From the NCBI GenBank assembly GCA_019973575.1, contig BPUI01000001.1:124001-188000 (forward strand): a DNA stretch of 64,000 bases, in the 5' to 3' direction. The position numbers and the translations under genes are program-made. Positions 8,680 through 17,941 of the stretch are shown here, piece after piece. Below the pieces are notes generated by a model. That model did no database searches and had not been told where the DNA came from. It saw only the letters and a program-made list of their open reading frames with translations. Source of the DNA: Gemmatimonadetes bacterium T265. Lineage in GTDB: Bacteria > Gemmatimonadota > Gemmatimonadetes > Gemmatimonadales > Gemmatimonadaceae. Within the stretch, counting starts at the first letter, position 1, and every line of letters begins with the position of its first letter.

Positions 8680-10152
8680 TTAGGCCGTCGCGCCGGCGGC
8701 CGGGGCCGCGGTCGCGGTCGCGTCGGCCGGGACCGTCTCGACCTTCAGCGTGTTGGTCGTCCCGGGCACGTCGGGCACGCCGGCCGTGACGACGATGCGG
8801 TCGCCCGGGCTCGCGAGCTCGCGCCGCACGGCCGCCCCGATCCCGAGGTCGGCCATCGCCTCGTACGAGTCGACCGCCGCGACGACCTCCGGTACGGCGC
8901 CCCAGACGAGCGCGAGCTGGCGGGCCGTGCGCACGTCGTCGGTGAGCGCGAGGATCGGCACCGGCGGCCGGTGCGCGGCGACGATCCGCGCCGTGAACCC
9001 GCTCTTGGTGAAGACGATGACGAGGGGCGCGCCGAGCTGGCGCGTGGCGGCCACCGTCGCGGCCGCGATCGCCTCCTCGGTCGTCACCGGCGTCCCGCGC
9101 GCGCCGTAAGCGTCGCGCAGCCCCGCGCCGATGATCGGGTGCGTCTCGATCTCCTCGATGATGCGCCGCATCGCCTGCACGGCGAGCCGCGGGTACGCGC
9201 CCGCCGCGGTCTCGGCCGAGAGCATGATCGCGTCGGTGCCGTCGAGGATGGCGTTCGCGACGTCGCTCGCCTCGGCGCGCGTCGGACGCGGGTGCTCGAC
9301 CATCGACTCGAGCATCTGCGTCGCGGTGATCACCGGACGGCCTAACCGCTGCGCGGCGGCGATGATCTGCTTCTGCGCGAGCGGCACGCGCTCGAAGGGG
9401 AGCTCGACGCCGAGGTCGCCGCGCGCGACCATCACGGTGTCCGAGGCGCGGAGGATCTCCTCGATGTTGTCGAGTGCCTGGTCCTTCTCGATCTTCGCGC
9501 AGATCAGCATGCCCTTCGGCACCATCGCGCGCAGCCCGTCGACGTCGGCCGCGCGGCGCACGAAGCTGAGCGCGAGGTACTCGAGGTTCTGCTCGATCGC
9601 GAACGCGACGTCGGCGCGGTCCTTTTCGGTGATCGACGGCGCGGAGACCGACACGCCGGGGAGGTTCATCCCCTTGTTGCTCTTGATCGGGCCGCCGTGC
9701 ACCACGCGCACGCCGACGCGCCGCCCCTGGACGTCGAGGACGACGAGCTCGATCAGGCCGTCGTCGACGAGCACGCGGTCGCCCGCGCGCACGTCGTTCG
9801 CGAGCGCCTCGTAGGTGACCGGGATCTCGTGCCGCGTGAGATCGTGGTCCTCGGACTCGGGGACGAGCGTGAGGCCCTGGCCCGGCTCGACCTGGATCGC
9901 GCTCGCGAGGGCGCCGATGCGGATGCGCGGCCCCTGCAGGTCGCCGAGCACGGCGACGTGGCGGCCCAGGTCGTCGGCGACCTCGCGCACGGTGCGGATG
10001 CGTTCGGCGTGCTGCTCGTGCGTGCCGTGCGAGAAGTTGATGCGGGCGACGTTCAGCCCGGCCTCGATGAGCCCCTGGATCGCGTCGCGCGACGTCGAGG
10101 ACGGGCCGAGGGTGCCGACGATCTTGGTGCGCGGCGTATAGCGAACGGTCAC
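8680..10152 (-). CDS. pyk: Pyruvate kinase
   Basis: A 490-residue glycolytic enzyme transferring phosphate from phosphoenolpyruvate to ADP. Motifs: TKIVGTLGPSS and RINFSHGTHEQH at the N-terminus, LQGPRIRIG, the active-site signature ICAKIEKDQALDNIEEI with the catalytic Lys, VMVARGDLGVELP, TATQMLESM, and the C-terminal domain ending in an Ala/Thr-rich tail. The GTG at 10150-10152 is the start because it directly precedes the conserved RYTPRTKIVGT segment and overlaps the TGA of the upstream membrane-protein gene (GTGA), indicating translational coupling. The minus-strand frame stays open further upstream, but that part is a shadow of the neighbouring genes. Confidence 0.94.
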   Translation of the reverse strand: MTVRYTPRTKIVGTLGPSSTSRDAIQGLIEAGLNVARINFSHGTHEQHAERIRTVREVADDLGRHVAVLGDLQGPRIRIGALASAIQVEPGQGLTLVPESEDHDLTRHEIPVTYEALANDVRAGDRVLVDDGLIELVVLDVQGRRVGVRVVHGGPIKSNKGMNLPGVSVSAPSITEKDRADVAFAIEQNLEYLALSFVRRAADVDGLRAMVPKGMLICAKIEKDQALDNIEEILRASDTVMVARGDLGVELPFERVPLAQKQIIAAAQRLGRPVITATQMLESMVEHPRPTRAEASDVANAILDGTDAIMLSAETAAGAYPRLAVQAMRRIIEEIETHPIIGAGLRDAYGARGTPVTTEEAIAAATVAATRQLGAPLVIVFTKSGFTARIVAAHRPPVPILALTDDVRTARQLALVWGAVPEVVAAVDSYEAMADLGIGAAVRRELASPGDRIVVTAGVPDVPGTTNTLKVETVPADATATAAPAAGATA

Positions 10153-10649
10153 GGCGTCTGGGCGGCGGGGGTGCGCTCGGCAGGGCGCGCGGAGGCGGGT
10201 TCGGACATCTCGGACAAGGTAACGCGGCCGGGCGGGAATGCCGCCCGGCGGAACGCGGTCGCGGCGAGCACGCCGGTCACGCAGGTGGCCGCGGCCCAGG
10301 CGAGCGCGGCGCCGAAGGCGATCGTGCCGAGCGCGAGGCCGATCGCCAGCGCGGACGCGGCGAATCCGTGGACGCCCACGAGTCCGCCGACCGTCGCGAC
10401 GACGAGCGGCGCGTGGCCGGCGGCCACCGGGCGCACGAGCAGCGCGCCCCACGCGAGTGCGGTCGCGAGGGCGCCGGCGCCCGGCGACGTGCCGGGCGCT
10501 GCGTCGATCCGCCGGACGGCGGCGGCGGCAAGCGCCGCGAGCGCGCCGACCACAGCCGGGGCGCTCCATCCGAGCGCGTACGTCGCGGCGACGACGACGA
10601 GCGCGTACCCCAGTAAGTAGGCCGTTCCCCGGGCCGTCGGGCGCGGCAC
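10149..10649 (-). CDS. Small polytopic membrane protein, unknown function
   Basis: A 166-residue Ala/Val/Leu-rich protein with about four to five predicted transmembrane helices (roughly residues 10-27, 30-45, 60-78, 82-105, 112-130) and a short polar C-terminal tail. I recognise no family. It lies three bases downstream of the penicillin acylase gene and its TGA overlaps the pyk GTG start, so it is sandwiched in one transcription unit. The coupling to pyk looks like a consequence of compact packing rather than a functional link. Confidence 0.6.
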   Translation of the reverse strand: MPRPTARGTAYLLGYALVVVAATYALGWSAPAVVGALAALAAAAVRRIDAAPGTSPGAGALATALAWGALLVRPVAAGHAPLVVATVGGLVGVHGFAASALAIGLALGTIAFGAALAWAAATCVTGVLAATAFRRAAFPPGRVTLSEMSEPASARPAERTPAAQTP

Positions 10650-10652
10650 CGG

Positions 10653-13229
10653 TCAGCGGGGGACGAGCGTGAGCGTGCCGGCGACGTCGCCCGCGGACAG
10701 TGCCGTCGGGGTGCGCGGCACGAGGAGCGCGTCGAGCTCGCCGGCGAGCCAGCGCGGGAGCCGGTCGCGGTAGCCGGGATCGAGCGGGTTGCCCGTCTGA
10801 CCGCCGGGGTAGATCCCCCACGCGCGCACGCTGTCGCCCAGCTCGACGACCATGCGCCAGCTTGGCCCCGCGGTGCCCTCCCCCGCCGACGGCCAGAGGG
10901 TATTGGGCCCACCCGGGACGGGGAGGTCGAGCGCCCCGAATGTCGGCACGCGCCCGAGGTGGCGGATGTTGGCGTGCCGCAGACGGCGCCATGTCCAGCC
11001 GCCGGAGTCGGGCGCGCCGTACTTGGCGCGGCAGCTGTCGAGTGCCGCCGCGAGACTCTGGGCGAGGACGTCGTCGCGCGTCTCGCGCGTGGGCGTGGCG
11101 CGCTCGTCCCACCACGGGCTGGCCGAGTCGGCGAGCAGTTCGGCGAGGACGGCGGACGAGGGCGTCACGGCGCGCGGTGGGCGGGTACCCGGGCGCCCGA
11201 ACGGGTCGACGCCGGGCACCGCACGCCCGCCCGGCGGGTCGAGCTCGTCCCACGTGCGCGCGGCGAGCTCGCGCATCGTCCACTCGAAGAGCACGGCGCG
11301 CGTGTTGTCGAGCGTGTAGCGACGGTCCCACGCGCCTAACAGCCCGGCGGCGTCCGCGAGCGTCCGCGCGTCCACGCCCGCGGGGGCGCCGCGGGCGGCG
11401 GCGCGAAGAAAGTACGGGACGAAGCGGTCGGCGCGCGCGCTCCCCGGGTCGCTCTGGAAGCCGCGCATCGCGTCGACCGTGACGCGCGCGTCGGCGCGGA
11501 GGAGGGCGTTGATGCGGAGCGCGCGCCACGGGTCGTAGCCGCCGCCCCAGAAGTCGCCGGCGTTCGGCGACCCCGGGGGGCGCACGTCGACGGGCTGCTG
11601 GTTGGCGGAGGCGAGGTAGCCCTGCGCCGGCGCGAACGCCTGCGGGTAGCGGTCCATGGGCAGGTCGCCGGTCCAGTCGCTCGCGCGCGTGCGGCCGTCG
11701 CGCACGGCGTCGCCGGAGCCGTCGCCGGGGCGGACGGGGAAGCGCCCCGTGGAGCGGATCGCGATCGTGCCGGCGCGGTCGGCGGCGAGCATGTTCTGCG
11801 CGGGCGCGCGGTAGCCGCGGGCCATCGCGTCGAGGAACGCGCGCGCGGTCGTCGCGTGCGCCGCCTCGCGGAACGCGCCGAGCTCGTTCCCGGGCTCGAG
11901 CACGGTCCAGCGCATCGAGAGCCAGCGCGGCGGTTCGTTAGGCGCACCCGGCTCGCGCCGGAGCGGGCCGCGGTGCGTGAAGAGGAGCGTGTCCGCCGCG
12001 ACGAGCGCGCCGGCCGCGGTGCGGTACTCCTCGACGCGCCGCTCGAGTGGCACCCACGCCCCGTCTAGGCGGTAGCGCGTCGGGCGCGCGGGGTCGTCGA
12101 CCTCCTCGGCGTAGAAGTCGACCACGTCGACGCCGGTGTTCGTGAACGTCCACGCGACGTCGCGGTTGAAGCCGATGACGACGCCCGGGATGCCCGGGAT
12201 CGTCACGCCGTAGACGTCGAGCGCGCCCGGCACGACGAGGTGCGCCTCGTACCAGATGCTCGGGAGCGTGAGGTCGAGGTGCGGGTCGCCGGCGAGCAGC
12301 GCGTGGGCGGTCGCGCTCCTCGCGGGGGCGACCGCCCAGTTGTTGCTCGCGAGGTGCGGGCGCTCGTCGGGCGGCGTCGCGCCCGCGCGGCCGGGGAAGA
12401 AGGCGTCGTACGCGGCCGCGACGCGCAGCGCGCCGGCGTCGGGCGCCCCCGGCGGGGGGAGCGGCGCGAAGTCGTCGCGCGGCGCGCCGCTCCCATTCGG
12501 CTGGATGGGCTCGACGATCGGCTCGCGGTCGGGAAAGAGCGCGGCGGCGGCCTGCGCGCCGACCCGCGCCGCGGCCGCCGCGCGGTCGACCTCGCGCGCC
12601 TCGAAGGCGAGCGTCCACCCCATGCGGTTCATGACGTGGAGCGCGTCGACCGCGCGCCAGGGGAGCGGGCGCGTGTTGGTGAGGCGGAACTCGATGGGCA
12701 GGTCGGCCGCGCCTACCGAGCCAGACACGACGGCCGCGACGTACGCGTTCACGCCGGCCGCGTAGGCGTCCAACAGCGCGCGCTCGGCGGCCGGCAGGGC
12801 GCGCAGCTTGGCCTCGGCCGCGCGCGGCAGGCCGAGGCGGCGCATCTCGCGGTCGAGCGGGAGGGCGGCGGGGCCGGCGAGTTCGGTGAGCCGGCCGCCC
12901 GACGCGAGCGCCTGGACGGTGAGCTGGAAGAGCCGGTCGCGGGCGACGACGTAGCCGAGCGCGCGGTACGCGTCGAGCTCGGTGGCCGCGAAGATGTGCG
13001 GGACGTGGCGTCGGTCGTAGACGACGCGCACGCCGCGCCCGAGCCCCGCCACTCGGGCGGTATCGTGCGCGCCGAGCGCGGAGGGCGGGCGGGCTGCCCA
13101 GACGCCGTGCGCCGGGTCGAGGAGCGGGCCGAGCGGCGGCAGCGGGCCGACCCGCCGCGACGCGGCGAGGGCGCCGGCCCCGAGGAGGAGCGCGGCGGCC
13201 GCGGCGCGCGCGGGGGAGGCCGGCGGCAC
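10653..13229 (-). CDS. Penicillin acylase family protein (Ntn hydrolase)
   Basis: An 858-residue secreted or periplasmic amidohydrolase. After an N-terminal hydrophobic segment (about residues 8-24) comes an alpha-chain region with VYDRRHVPHIFA and DAYRALGYVVARDRLFQL, then the autoprocessing site HLASNNWAVAP in which Ser294 should become the N-terminal nucleophile of the beta chain, with the expected LLAGDPHL and IPGIPGVVIGFNRDVAWTFTN segments behind it. Substrates in this family range from beta-lactams to acyl-homoserine lactones and other N-acyl compounds; the sequence alone does not tell which. Start is GTG at 13227-13229. It is followed closely by the membrane-protein gene and pyk. Confidence 0.9.
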   Translation of the reverse strand: MPPASPARAAAAALLLGAGALAASRRVGPLPPLGPLLDPAHGVWAARPPSALGAHDTARVAGLGRGVRVVYDRRHVPHIFAATELDAYRALGYVVARDRLFQLTVQALASGGRLTELAGPAALPLDREMRRLGLPRAAEAKLRALPAAERALLDAYAAGVNAYVAAVVSGSVGAADLPIEFRLTNTRPLPWRAVDALHVMNRMGWTLAFEAREVDRAAAAARVGAQAAAALFPDREPIVEPIQPNGSGAPRDDFAPLPPPGAPDAGALRVAAAYDAFFPGRAGATPPDERPHLASNNWAVAPARSATAHALLAGDPHLDLTLPSIWYEAHLVVPGALDVYGVTIPGIPGVVIGFNRDVAWTFTNTGVDVVDFYAEEVDDPARPTRYRLDGAWVPLERRVEEYRTAAGALVAADTLLFTHRGPLRREPGAPNEPPRWLSMRWTVLEPGNELGAFREAAHATTARAFLDAMARGYRAPAQNMLAADRAGTIAIRSTGRFPVRPGDGSGDAVRDGRTRASDWTGDLPMDRYPQAFAPAQGYLASANQQPVDVRPPGSPNAGDFWGGGYDPWRALRINALLRADARVTVDAMRGFQSDPGSARADRFVPYFLRAAARGAPAGVDARTLADAAGLLGAWDRRYTLDNTRAVLFEWTMRELAARTWDELDPPGGRAVPGVDPFGRPGTRPPRAVTPSSAVLAELLADSASPWWDERATPTRETRDDVLAQSLAAALDSCRAKYGAPDSGGWTWRRLRHANIRHLGRVPTFGALDLPVPGGPNTLWPSAGEGTAGPSWRMVVELGDSVRAWGIYPGGQTGNPLDPGYRDRLPRWLAGELDALLVPRTPTALSAGDVAGTLTLVPR

Positions 13230-13280
13230 GCGCCTAACGCTGTCCCCGCGTCGCGCGGTCGTTCGTCGCGCGGTCGTCCG

Positions 13281-14411
13281 TCACGCCGTCGCCGCGAGCG
13301 CGCCCATGCGCTTCTCGATGTTCGCGAGCAGCCCGTCGAACGACTTCTGGAAGCTCGAGATGCCCTCGGCGAGGAGCTTGTCCGTCACCGGGTTGATGTC
13401 GATCCCGAGCGCGGCGAGATCGGCGAGGTCGCGCTCGGCCTGGTCGACGTCCTTGTCGACCGTGACCGCGGTCTCGCCGTGGTCGCGGAAGGCGTCGATC
13501 GTCGCCGGCGGCAGTGTGTTGACCGTGTCCGGGCCGATGAGCTGCTCGACGTAGAGCACGTCGCGGTAGGCCGGGTTCTTGGTGCCGGTGCTCGCCCAGA
13601 GCGGGCGCTGCACGCCCGCGCCCTTGGCGGCGAGCGCCTCCCAGCGCGGCCCCGAGAACTTCTCCTGGAACAGCTTGTAGGCGAGCTTCGCGTTCGCGAT
13701 CGCGGCCTTGCCGCGGAGCGCGAGCGCGTGCGCGCGGCGGTCCTCCGGGAGCGTCGGCGCGAGCGCGTCGAGGCGCTTGTCGACCTCGGTGTCGACGCGG
13801 CTGACGAAGAAGCTCGCCACGCCGCCGATGCGGTCGATCGGCGCCCCCTTAGCGACGCGCTCCTCGAGCGCGTCGAGGTAGGCGTCGATCACGCGGCGGT
13901 AGGCGTCGAGGCTGAAGAGCAGCGTGACGTTGACGTTCACGCCCTCGGCCAGCAGCGACCGCACGGCGCGCGCCCCGCTCTCGGTCCCCGGCACCTTGAT
14001 CATCACGTTCGGGTGGTCGACGTGCGCCCAGAGGCGCCGGCCCTCCTCGATCGTCGCGTCGGGGTCGTTCGCGACGCCGGGCGAGACCTCGATCGAGACG
14101 AAGCCGTCCCGTCCGCTCGTCGCGTCGTAGACCGGGCGGAAGATCTCGCAGGCGCGCTTGACGTCCTCGACCTCGATCGTCTCGAAGAGCTGCCAGGGCG
14201 TGAGGCCGTGCTTGGCCGCGTGCAGCGACTCGTCGTACGCCTCGCCCTCGGCGAGCGCGTTCTGGAAGATCGTCGGGTTGGAGGTCATCCCGGTCAGCGC
14301 GTCGTTGTCGATGCGCCGCTGGAGCGAGCCGTCCTGGAGGATGCGGCGGTCGATGAAGTCGAGCCAGATCGACTGGCCGGCGGCGTGGAGCTGCTCGAGG
14401 CGGTTCGGCAT
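13281..14411 (-). CDS. tal: Transaldolase
   Basis: A 376-residue transaldolase of the pentose phosphate pathway, transferring dihydroxyacetone units between sedoheptulose-7-phosphate and glyceraldehyde-3-phosphate. Features are GMTSNPTIFQ near residue 41, SIEVSPGVANDPD, NVMIKVPGT with the Schiff-base Lys at residue 139, VNVTLLFSLDAYRRV, and RPLWASTGTKNPAY. Length and motifs match the longer, mycobacterial/cyanobacterial-type Tal rather than the short form. The ATG at 14409-14411 begins MPNRLEQLHAAGQSIWLD, the family start. It sits 51 bp upstream of the penicillin acylase gene on the same strand; the gap carries a 15-bp direct repeat (13250-13279). Confidence 0.93.
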   Translation of the reverse strand: MPNRLEQLHAAGQSIWLDFIDRRILQDGSLQRRIDNDALTGMTSNPTIFQNALAEGEAYDESLHAAKHGLTPWQLFETIEVEDVKRACEIFRPVYDATSGRDGFVSIEVSPGVANDPDATIEEGRRLWAHVDHPNVMIKVPGTESGARAVRSLLAEGVNVNVTLLFSLDAYRRVIDAYLDALEERVAKGAPIDRIGGVASFFVSRVDTEVDKRLDALAPTLPEDRRAHALALRGKAAIANAKLAYKLFQEKFSGPRWEALAAKGAGVQRPLWASTGTKNPAYRDVLYVEQLIGPDTVNTLPPATIDAFRDHGETAVTVDKDVDQAERDLADLAALGIDINPVTDKLLAEGISSFQKSFDGLLANIEKRMGALAATA

Positions 14412-14481
14412 ATGGGGACCCGGGTGCGGGTGGACGGGGGTGAGGAGGCGTCGGGTGCGAGAGAGAAACTTACAATGCAGC

Positions 14482-14510
14482 TGTCGTCCTGAGCGGAGCG
14501 AAGGATCTTC
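14482..14510. repeat. Single-arm copy of the TCNTCCTGAGCG-type dispersed repeat
   Basis: TGTCGTCCTGAGCGGAGCG followed by AAGGATCTTC matches the left arm of the palindromic repeat at 7715-7740 with few differences. Only one arm is present, so this is probably a decayed or half element. It lies between tal and the PQQ-dependent dehydrogenase gene, about 70 bp upstream of the tal start. Confidence 0.7.
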
Positions 14511-14563
14511 CGTGCTCCGGTGACAAACCGCCGCGTTCGCGCCGTGCGCGTTCGCGTCGCGCG

Positions 14564-15931
14564 TCAGCGGCCCGTGTAAACGATCTTCCAGATCCGCCCG
14601 CGCGCGTCGTCGGTCACGTACAGGCCGCCGTCGGGCGCCTGCGCGAGCCCGACGGGGCGGCGCGTCACGCCGCCGTCGCGGAAGCCGTCGGCGAAGGTTT
14701 CGTACCGGCCCGACGGCCGCCCGTTCGCCATCGGTTGGAAGACCACGCGAAAGCCGGCCTGCGGAAGCGGCGCGCGGTTCCACGAGCCGTGGAAGCTGAT
14801 GAACGCCCCGCCGCGGTAGTGGGCCGGGAATTCCGTGCCCGTGTAGAACATCGAGGCCATCGGCGCCCAGTGGCCCGGGTACGCGGCGAGCGGCGCCTTC
14901 TTGGAGGCGCAGCGCCCGACCGTCCGCCCGTCGCCCCCGTATTCGGGCGCGAGCACCAGCTTCTCCTGCATCTGGTCGTAGTAGCAGTACGGCCAGCCGA
15001 AGTCGTCGCCCGCGTTCACCTGCATGAACTCCTCCGCGGGCAGCTCGGCGCTCTGTTCGACCGTGAACTTGGACGGCCAGTTCTGGTAGAGCTGGTCGCG
15101 CCCGTGCTGCGTGGTGTAGATGCGGCCGTCGGCGGGGTTGAGCGTCAGCCCCATCGCGTTGCGGATCCCGGTGGCCCAGCGCGCGGCCGGTGAGAAGCGC
15201 TGTCCGGGCCGGTCGGCCGCGAACCGCCAGACGCCGGCCCGGGTCTGGAGCTCGGTGCACGGGTCGGCGCCGGGCGAGCCGCTCTTCCGGTCCGACTCCT
15301 GGCAGGAGTTGGTTTCCGACCCGACGTTGACGTAGAGCGAGCCGCGGCCGTCGAGCACGATGTTGCGCGCTTCGTGACCGCCGGTCGGGAGGCCGGTCAC
15401 GATCACCTGCCCGGCCCCGGTCGGCCGCAGCTGGCCGCGGGCGGTCGGGTAACGCGTGATCTGGTCGCCCTCGTCGACGTAGACGAACCCGGGCGCCACG
15501 GCGACGCCCGTACCGCCGTGCTCGCCGAAGCCCGCCAGCTCGTCGGATCGACCGTTGCCGTCGCGGTCGCGAAGCGCGAGGACCCCGCCACTGCTCGTCG
15601 CGCCGCGCTCGCTGCCGAACCGCCGCGCGACCTGCAGGGCAACGTAGACGATGCCGTCCGGCGCGACCGCGATGTGCCGGGGACTGCCGACGCTGTCGGC
15701 GAAGATCGTCGCGCAGAAACCCTGCGGGAGCTTGAGGCCGCCGTTGTCGGGCGCGCAAGCCGGGGCGACCGCCGCGGGCGCGTTTGCCGCGAGCGCTTCG
15801 GCCGCGTGCGGGGGCGGCCCGCCGCGGTCGCAGCCGGCGGTCGCCGCGAGTAGCATCACGGCGAGCGCCGCGTGCGGCGCGGCGACCGTTTGGCGTGTCG
15901 CGGGAGAACGGACGATTCGGTGGCAGGACAT
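14564..15931 (-). CDS. PQQ-dependent sugar dehydrogenase-like beta-propeller lipoprotein
   Basis: A 455-residue protein related to soluble glucose/sorbosone dehydrogenases (six-bladed propeller, PQQ cofactor). The N-terminus carries a lipoprotein signal ending LLAATAGC, so it is likely exported and lipid-anchored. Propeller motifs include LPQGFCATIFAD, GSPRHIAVAPDGIVYVAL, GGHEARNIVLDGRGSLYVNVGS, GIRNAMGLTLNPADGRIYTTQHGRDQL, EEFMQVNAGDDFGWPYCYY and GRPVGLAQ-like final blade (RRPVGLAQAPDGGLYVTDD). Four or more cysteines may form disulphides. Many such proteins oxidise aldoses; some do not bind PQQ, and I cannot verify the cofactor residues. The ATG at 15929-15931 is used because it places the signal peptide correctly. 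It is transcribed divergently from the aminotransferase gene. Confidence 0.83.
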   Translation of the reverse strand: MSCHRIVRSPATRQTVAAPHAALAVMLLAATAGCDRGGPPPHAAEALAANAPAAVAPACAPDNGGLKLPQGFCATIFADSVGSPRHIAVAPDGIVYVALQVARRFGSERGATSSGGVLALRDRDGNGRSDELAGFGEHGGTGVAVAPGFVYVDEGDQITRYPTARGQLRPTGAGQVIVTGLPTGGHEARNIVLDGRGSLYVNVGSETNSCQESDRKSGSPGADPCTELQTRAGVWRFAADRPGQRFSPAARWATGIRNAMGLTLNPADGRIYTTQHGRDQLYQNWPSKFTVEQSAELPAEEFMQVNAGDDFGWPYCYYDQMQEKLVLAPEYGGDGRTVGRCASKKAPLAAYPGHWAPMASMFYTGTEFPAHYRGGAFISFHGSWNRAPLPQAGFRVVFQPMANGRPSGRYETFADGFRDGGVTRRPVGLAQAPDGGLYVTDDARGRIWKIVYTGR

Positions 15932-16129
15932 CGACGATGCGGGCGTGAGCGGCGCCGGCCCGTGCCGGCGCGATGTCGTTCGCGCGCGCAAGCCTCACGC
16001 CACGCGAACGTCGCGAGCTTGGGGCGCGCGGTTCCGCGCCCGCGGCGGACCGGACGGGATAGGTTGCGGTGGTTCCCAGGACGCCGTCTTTCAGCTTTCG
16101 CGCCGCCCTCACCCGACTTCCCGTCCCTG

Positions 16130-17314
16130 ATGCCCCCCGCCCCGATCTCGTCGCTCGTCGGCCTTCCGCCTTACGTGTTTTCCGAGCTCGATCGTTTGAA
16201 GGCGGACGCGCGGGCTCGGCTCGCGAGCGACGGGCGGACACTGGTCGACCTCGGCATTGGCAGCCCCGACCAACCCACGCCACCGGCGGTCGTCGAGGCA
16301 GCCCGGACTGCGCTGGCCGACGTCGGGCGCCACGGGTACCCGCCGTTCCGCGGGACGCCAGAGTTCCTCGGTGCCGTGGCCGGCTTTCTCGCGGACCGGT
16401 TCGGCGTGACGCTCGACCCGGCGCGCGAGATCGTCGCGGTGAGCGGGTCCAAGGAGGGCGTCGCGCAGCTGATCCGCGCGTACTGCGGCCCCGGCGACGT
16501 CGCGATCGTGCCCGAGATCTACTACCCCGTCTACGCGCGGGCGGCGCTCCTGCACGGCGCGGAGGTCGCGTACGTGCCGACGCGCGCGCCGTCGTTCCTC
16601 GCCGACTTCGAGGCGATTCCGGAGGCGGTCCTCCGCCGCGCCAAGCTGCTCGTCGTCAACTACCCGAACAACCCGACCGGCGCGACGTGCGACGTCGACT
16701 ACCTCGCGCGCGCGGTCGCGTTCGCGCGTCGGCACAACCTGCTCCTTGTGAGCGACCTCGCGTATAGCGAGCTCACCTACGACGGCTACCGCGCGCCGAG
16801 CGTGTTCGAGGTGCCGGGGGCGCGGGAGGTCGCGGTCGAGCTGCACTCGTGCTCGAAAACGTTCAACATGGCCGGGCTGCGCATCGGCTTCGTCGCCGGG
16901 AATGCGGCCGCGTGCGACGCTCTGCTCGCCTACCGCAGCAACGTCGGCTACGGCACGCCGTGGGTGGCGCAGGCGGCGGGCGCGTACGCGCTCACGCACT
17001 TCCGCGCGCTCACCGCCCCGATCGTGGCCGAGTACCAGGCGCGGCGAAACGCCGTGTATGGCGCACTCGCGGCGGCGGGGTGGCCGGCGACGCCCCCGCG
17101 CGGCGCGATGTACGCCTGGCTCCCGGTGCCCGACGGGTACGACGACTGGGGCTGGGTGCGCGCGGGGATGGACGACGCGGGCGTCGTCGTCACCCCGGGC
17201 GTCGCCTTCGGGCCGGGTGGCGCGGGGTACTTCCGCATGTCGTTCGTGCGCCCCGCGCCGGTACTGGCCGCGGCGGTGGAGCAACTCACCGCCGCGGCCG
17301 GCGCCGGCGTCTGA
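16130..17314 (+). CDS. Class I/II PLP-dependent aminotransferase
   Basis: A 394-residue fold-type I aminotransferase. It contains LGIGSPDQPTPP (residues 41-52), HGYPPFRGTPEF, SGSKEGV, VNYPNNPTGA (177-186), VSDLAYSELTYDG with the PLP Asp, the Schiff-base Lys243 in HSCSKTFNMAGLRIGF, and a final substrate-binding Arg in YFRMSFVRP. The pattern resembles LL-diaminopimelate or alanine/aspartate aminotransferases of the DapL/YfdZ type; the exact substrate is uncertain. The start at ATG 16130 immediately precedes the conserved N-terminus; longer in-frame extensions upstream overlap the divergent promoter region. A DapA-family gene exists elsewhere in the window (58.5 kb), which is compatible with, but not proof of, a lysine-pathway role. 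Confidence 0.88.
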   Translation: MPPAPISSLVGLPPYVFSELDRLKADARARLASDGRTLVDLGIGSPDQPTPPAVVEAARTALADVGRHGYPPFRGTPEFLGAVAGFLADRFGVTLDPAREIVAVSGSKEGVAQLIRAYCGPGDVAIVPEIYYPVYARAALLHGAEVAYVPTRAPSFLADFEAIPEAVLRRAKLLVVNYPNNPTGATCDVDYLARAVAFARRHNLLLVSDLAYSELTYDGYRAPSVFEVPGAREVAVELHSCSKTFNMAGLRIGFVAGNAAACDALLAYRSNVGYGTPWVAQAAGAYALTHFRALTAPIVAEYQARRNAVYGALAAAGWPATPPRGAMYAWLPVPDGYDDWGWVRAGMDDAGVVVTPGVAFGPGGAGYFRMSFVRPAPVLAAAVEQLTAAAGAGV

Positions 17315-17345
17315 CCGGCGGCTAACACGTTCGCCCGGCGACGTG

Positions 17346-17834
17346 TCAGCGCGTCCCGGCGGGCGCGGCCGAGCCCGAGAGCTGGCGGCCCGACGAGCTC
17401 AGCTGGCTGCCGATCTCGCGGAGCGTGGAAGCGACCGCCCCGCTCTGCGTTACCGCCACGCGCGTGGTCTTCTGGCCGAGGCGGCGCAGGATCGCTCCGA
17501 CGCGCGGGCCGTTGACCGTGCTCGCGCTTAGCTCGGTCTGCAGCGCCGCGAGGTCGCCGGAGATGCTGCGGAGCGCCGGGTTGCTGCTCCCCGACAGCTT
17601 GCTCTGAATGCTGCCGACGAGCGAGGCGGCCGCGCTCGGCGCGAGGTTGGTCAGGCCGGCCTTGGCTGCCGTGTTCACGCTGTCGAGCTGGGCGACGAGA
17701 GTCGTGTCGGCGGCACCGGAGCTTGGCGCCGTTCCCGTCGGGCTGCTCCCCGGCGTGGTCGTTTGCGCGTGGACGGAGGCGGCGGTCGCCGTGAGCGCGG
17801 CGGCGGTCGCGAGCAGGCGGAACGAGCGGGGCAT
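17346..17834 (-). CDS. Secreted Ala/Ser-rich protein, unknown function
   Basis: A 162-residue protein with a classical signal peptide (MPRSFRLL, hydrophobic Ala-rich core, cleavage likely after SVHA at about residue 23), then a Thr/Ser/Pro-rich linker and a helical region with regularly spaced leucines and serines (LVAQLDSVNTAAKAGLTNL, LRSISGDLAALQTEL, LREIGSQLSSSGRQL). No Cys, no catalytic motif that I recognise. The gene is convergent with the aminotransferase and lies 107 bp downstream of the glycosyltransferase start region's operon. Likely periplasmic. Confidence 0.65.
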   Translation of the reverse strand: MPRSFRLLATAAALTATAASVHAQTTTPGSSPTGTAPSSGAADTTLVAQLDSVNTAAKAGLTNLAPSAAASLVGSIQSKLSGSSNPALRSISGDLAALQTELSASTVNGPRVGAILRRLGQKTTRVAVTQSGAVASTLREIGSQLSSSGRQLSGSAAPAGTR

Positions 17835-17941
17835 GGGTGGTCCTCGAGAGTGTGGGGCGATGTTGCGACCCCGCGGCAATTCCGCGCGGGCGTGCCCGCA
17901 CAACTCCACGCGTCGCAGCGTCGTTCCAACGCGCCCCGCCG

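Noticed and set aside
10153-11529. Open frame extending pyk upstream by about 450 codons
   Set aside because: The upstream part is out of frame with the penicillin acylase gene and has shadow composition; pyruvate kinase begins at the GTG overlapping the preceding stop.
13250-13279. 15-bp direct repeat (two copies, GTCGCGCGGTCGT core) between penicillin acylase and tal
   Set aside because: Only two copies of a low-complexity GC word; too weak to call an element.
14412-16283. Open frame extending tal upstream
   Set aside because: It overlaps the PQQ-dependent dehydrogenase gene out of frame and lacks domain similarity.
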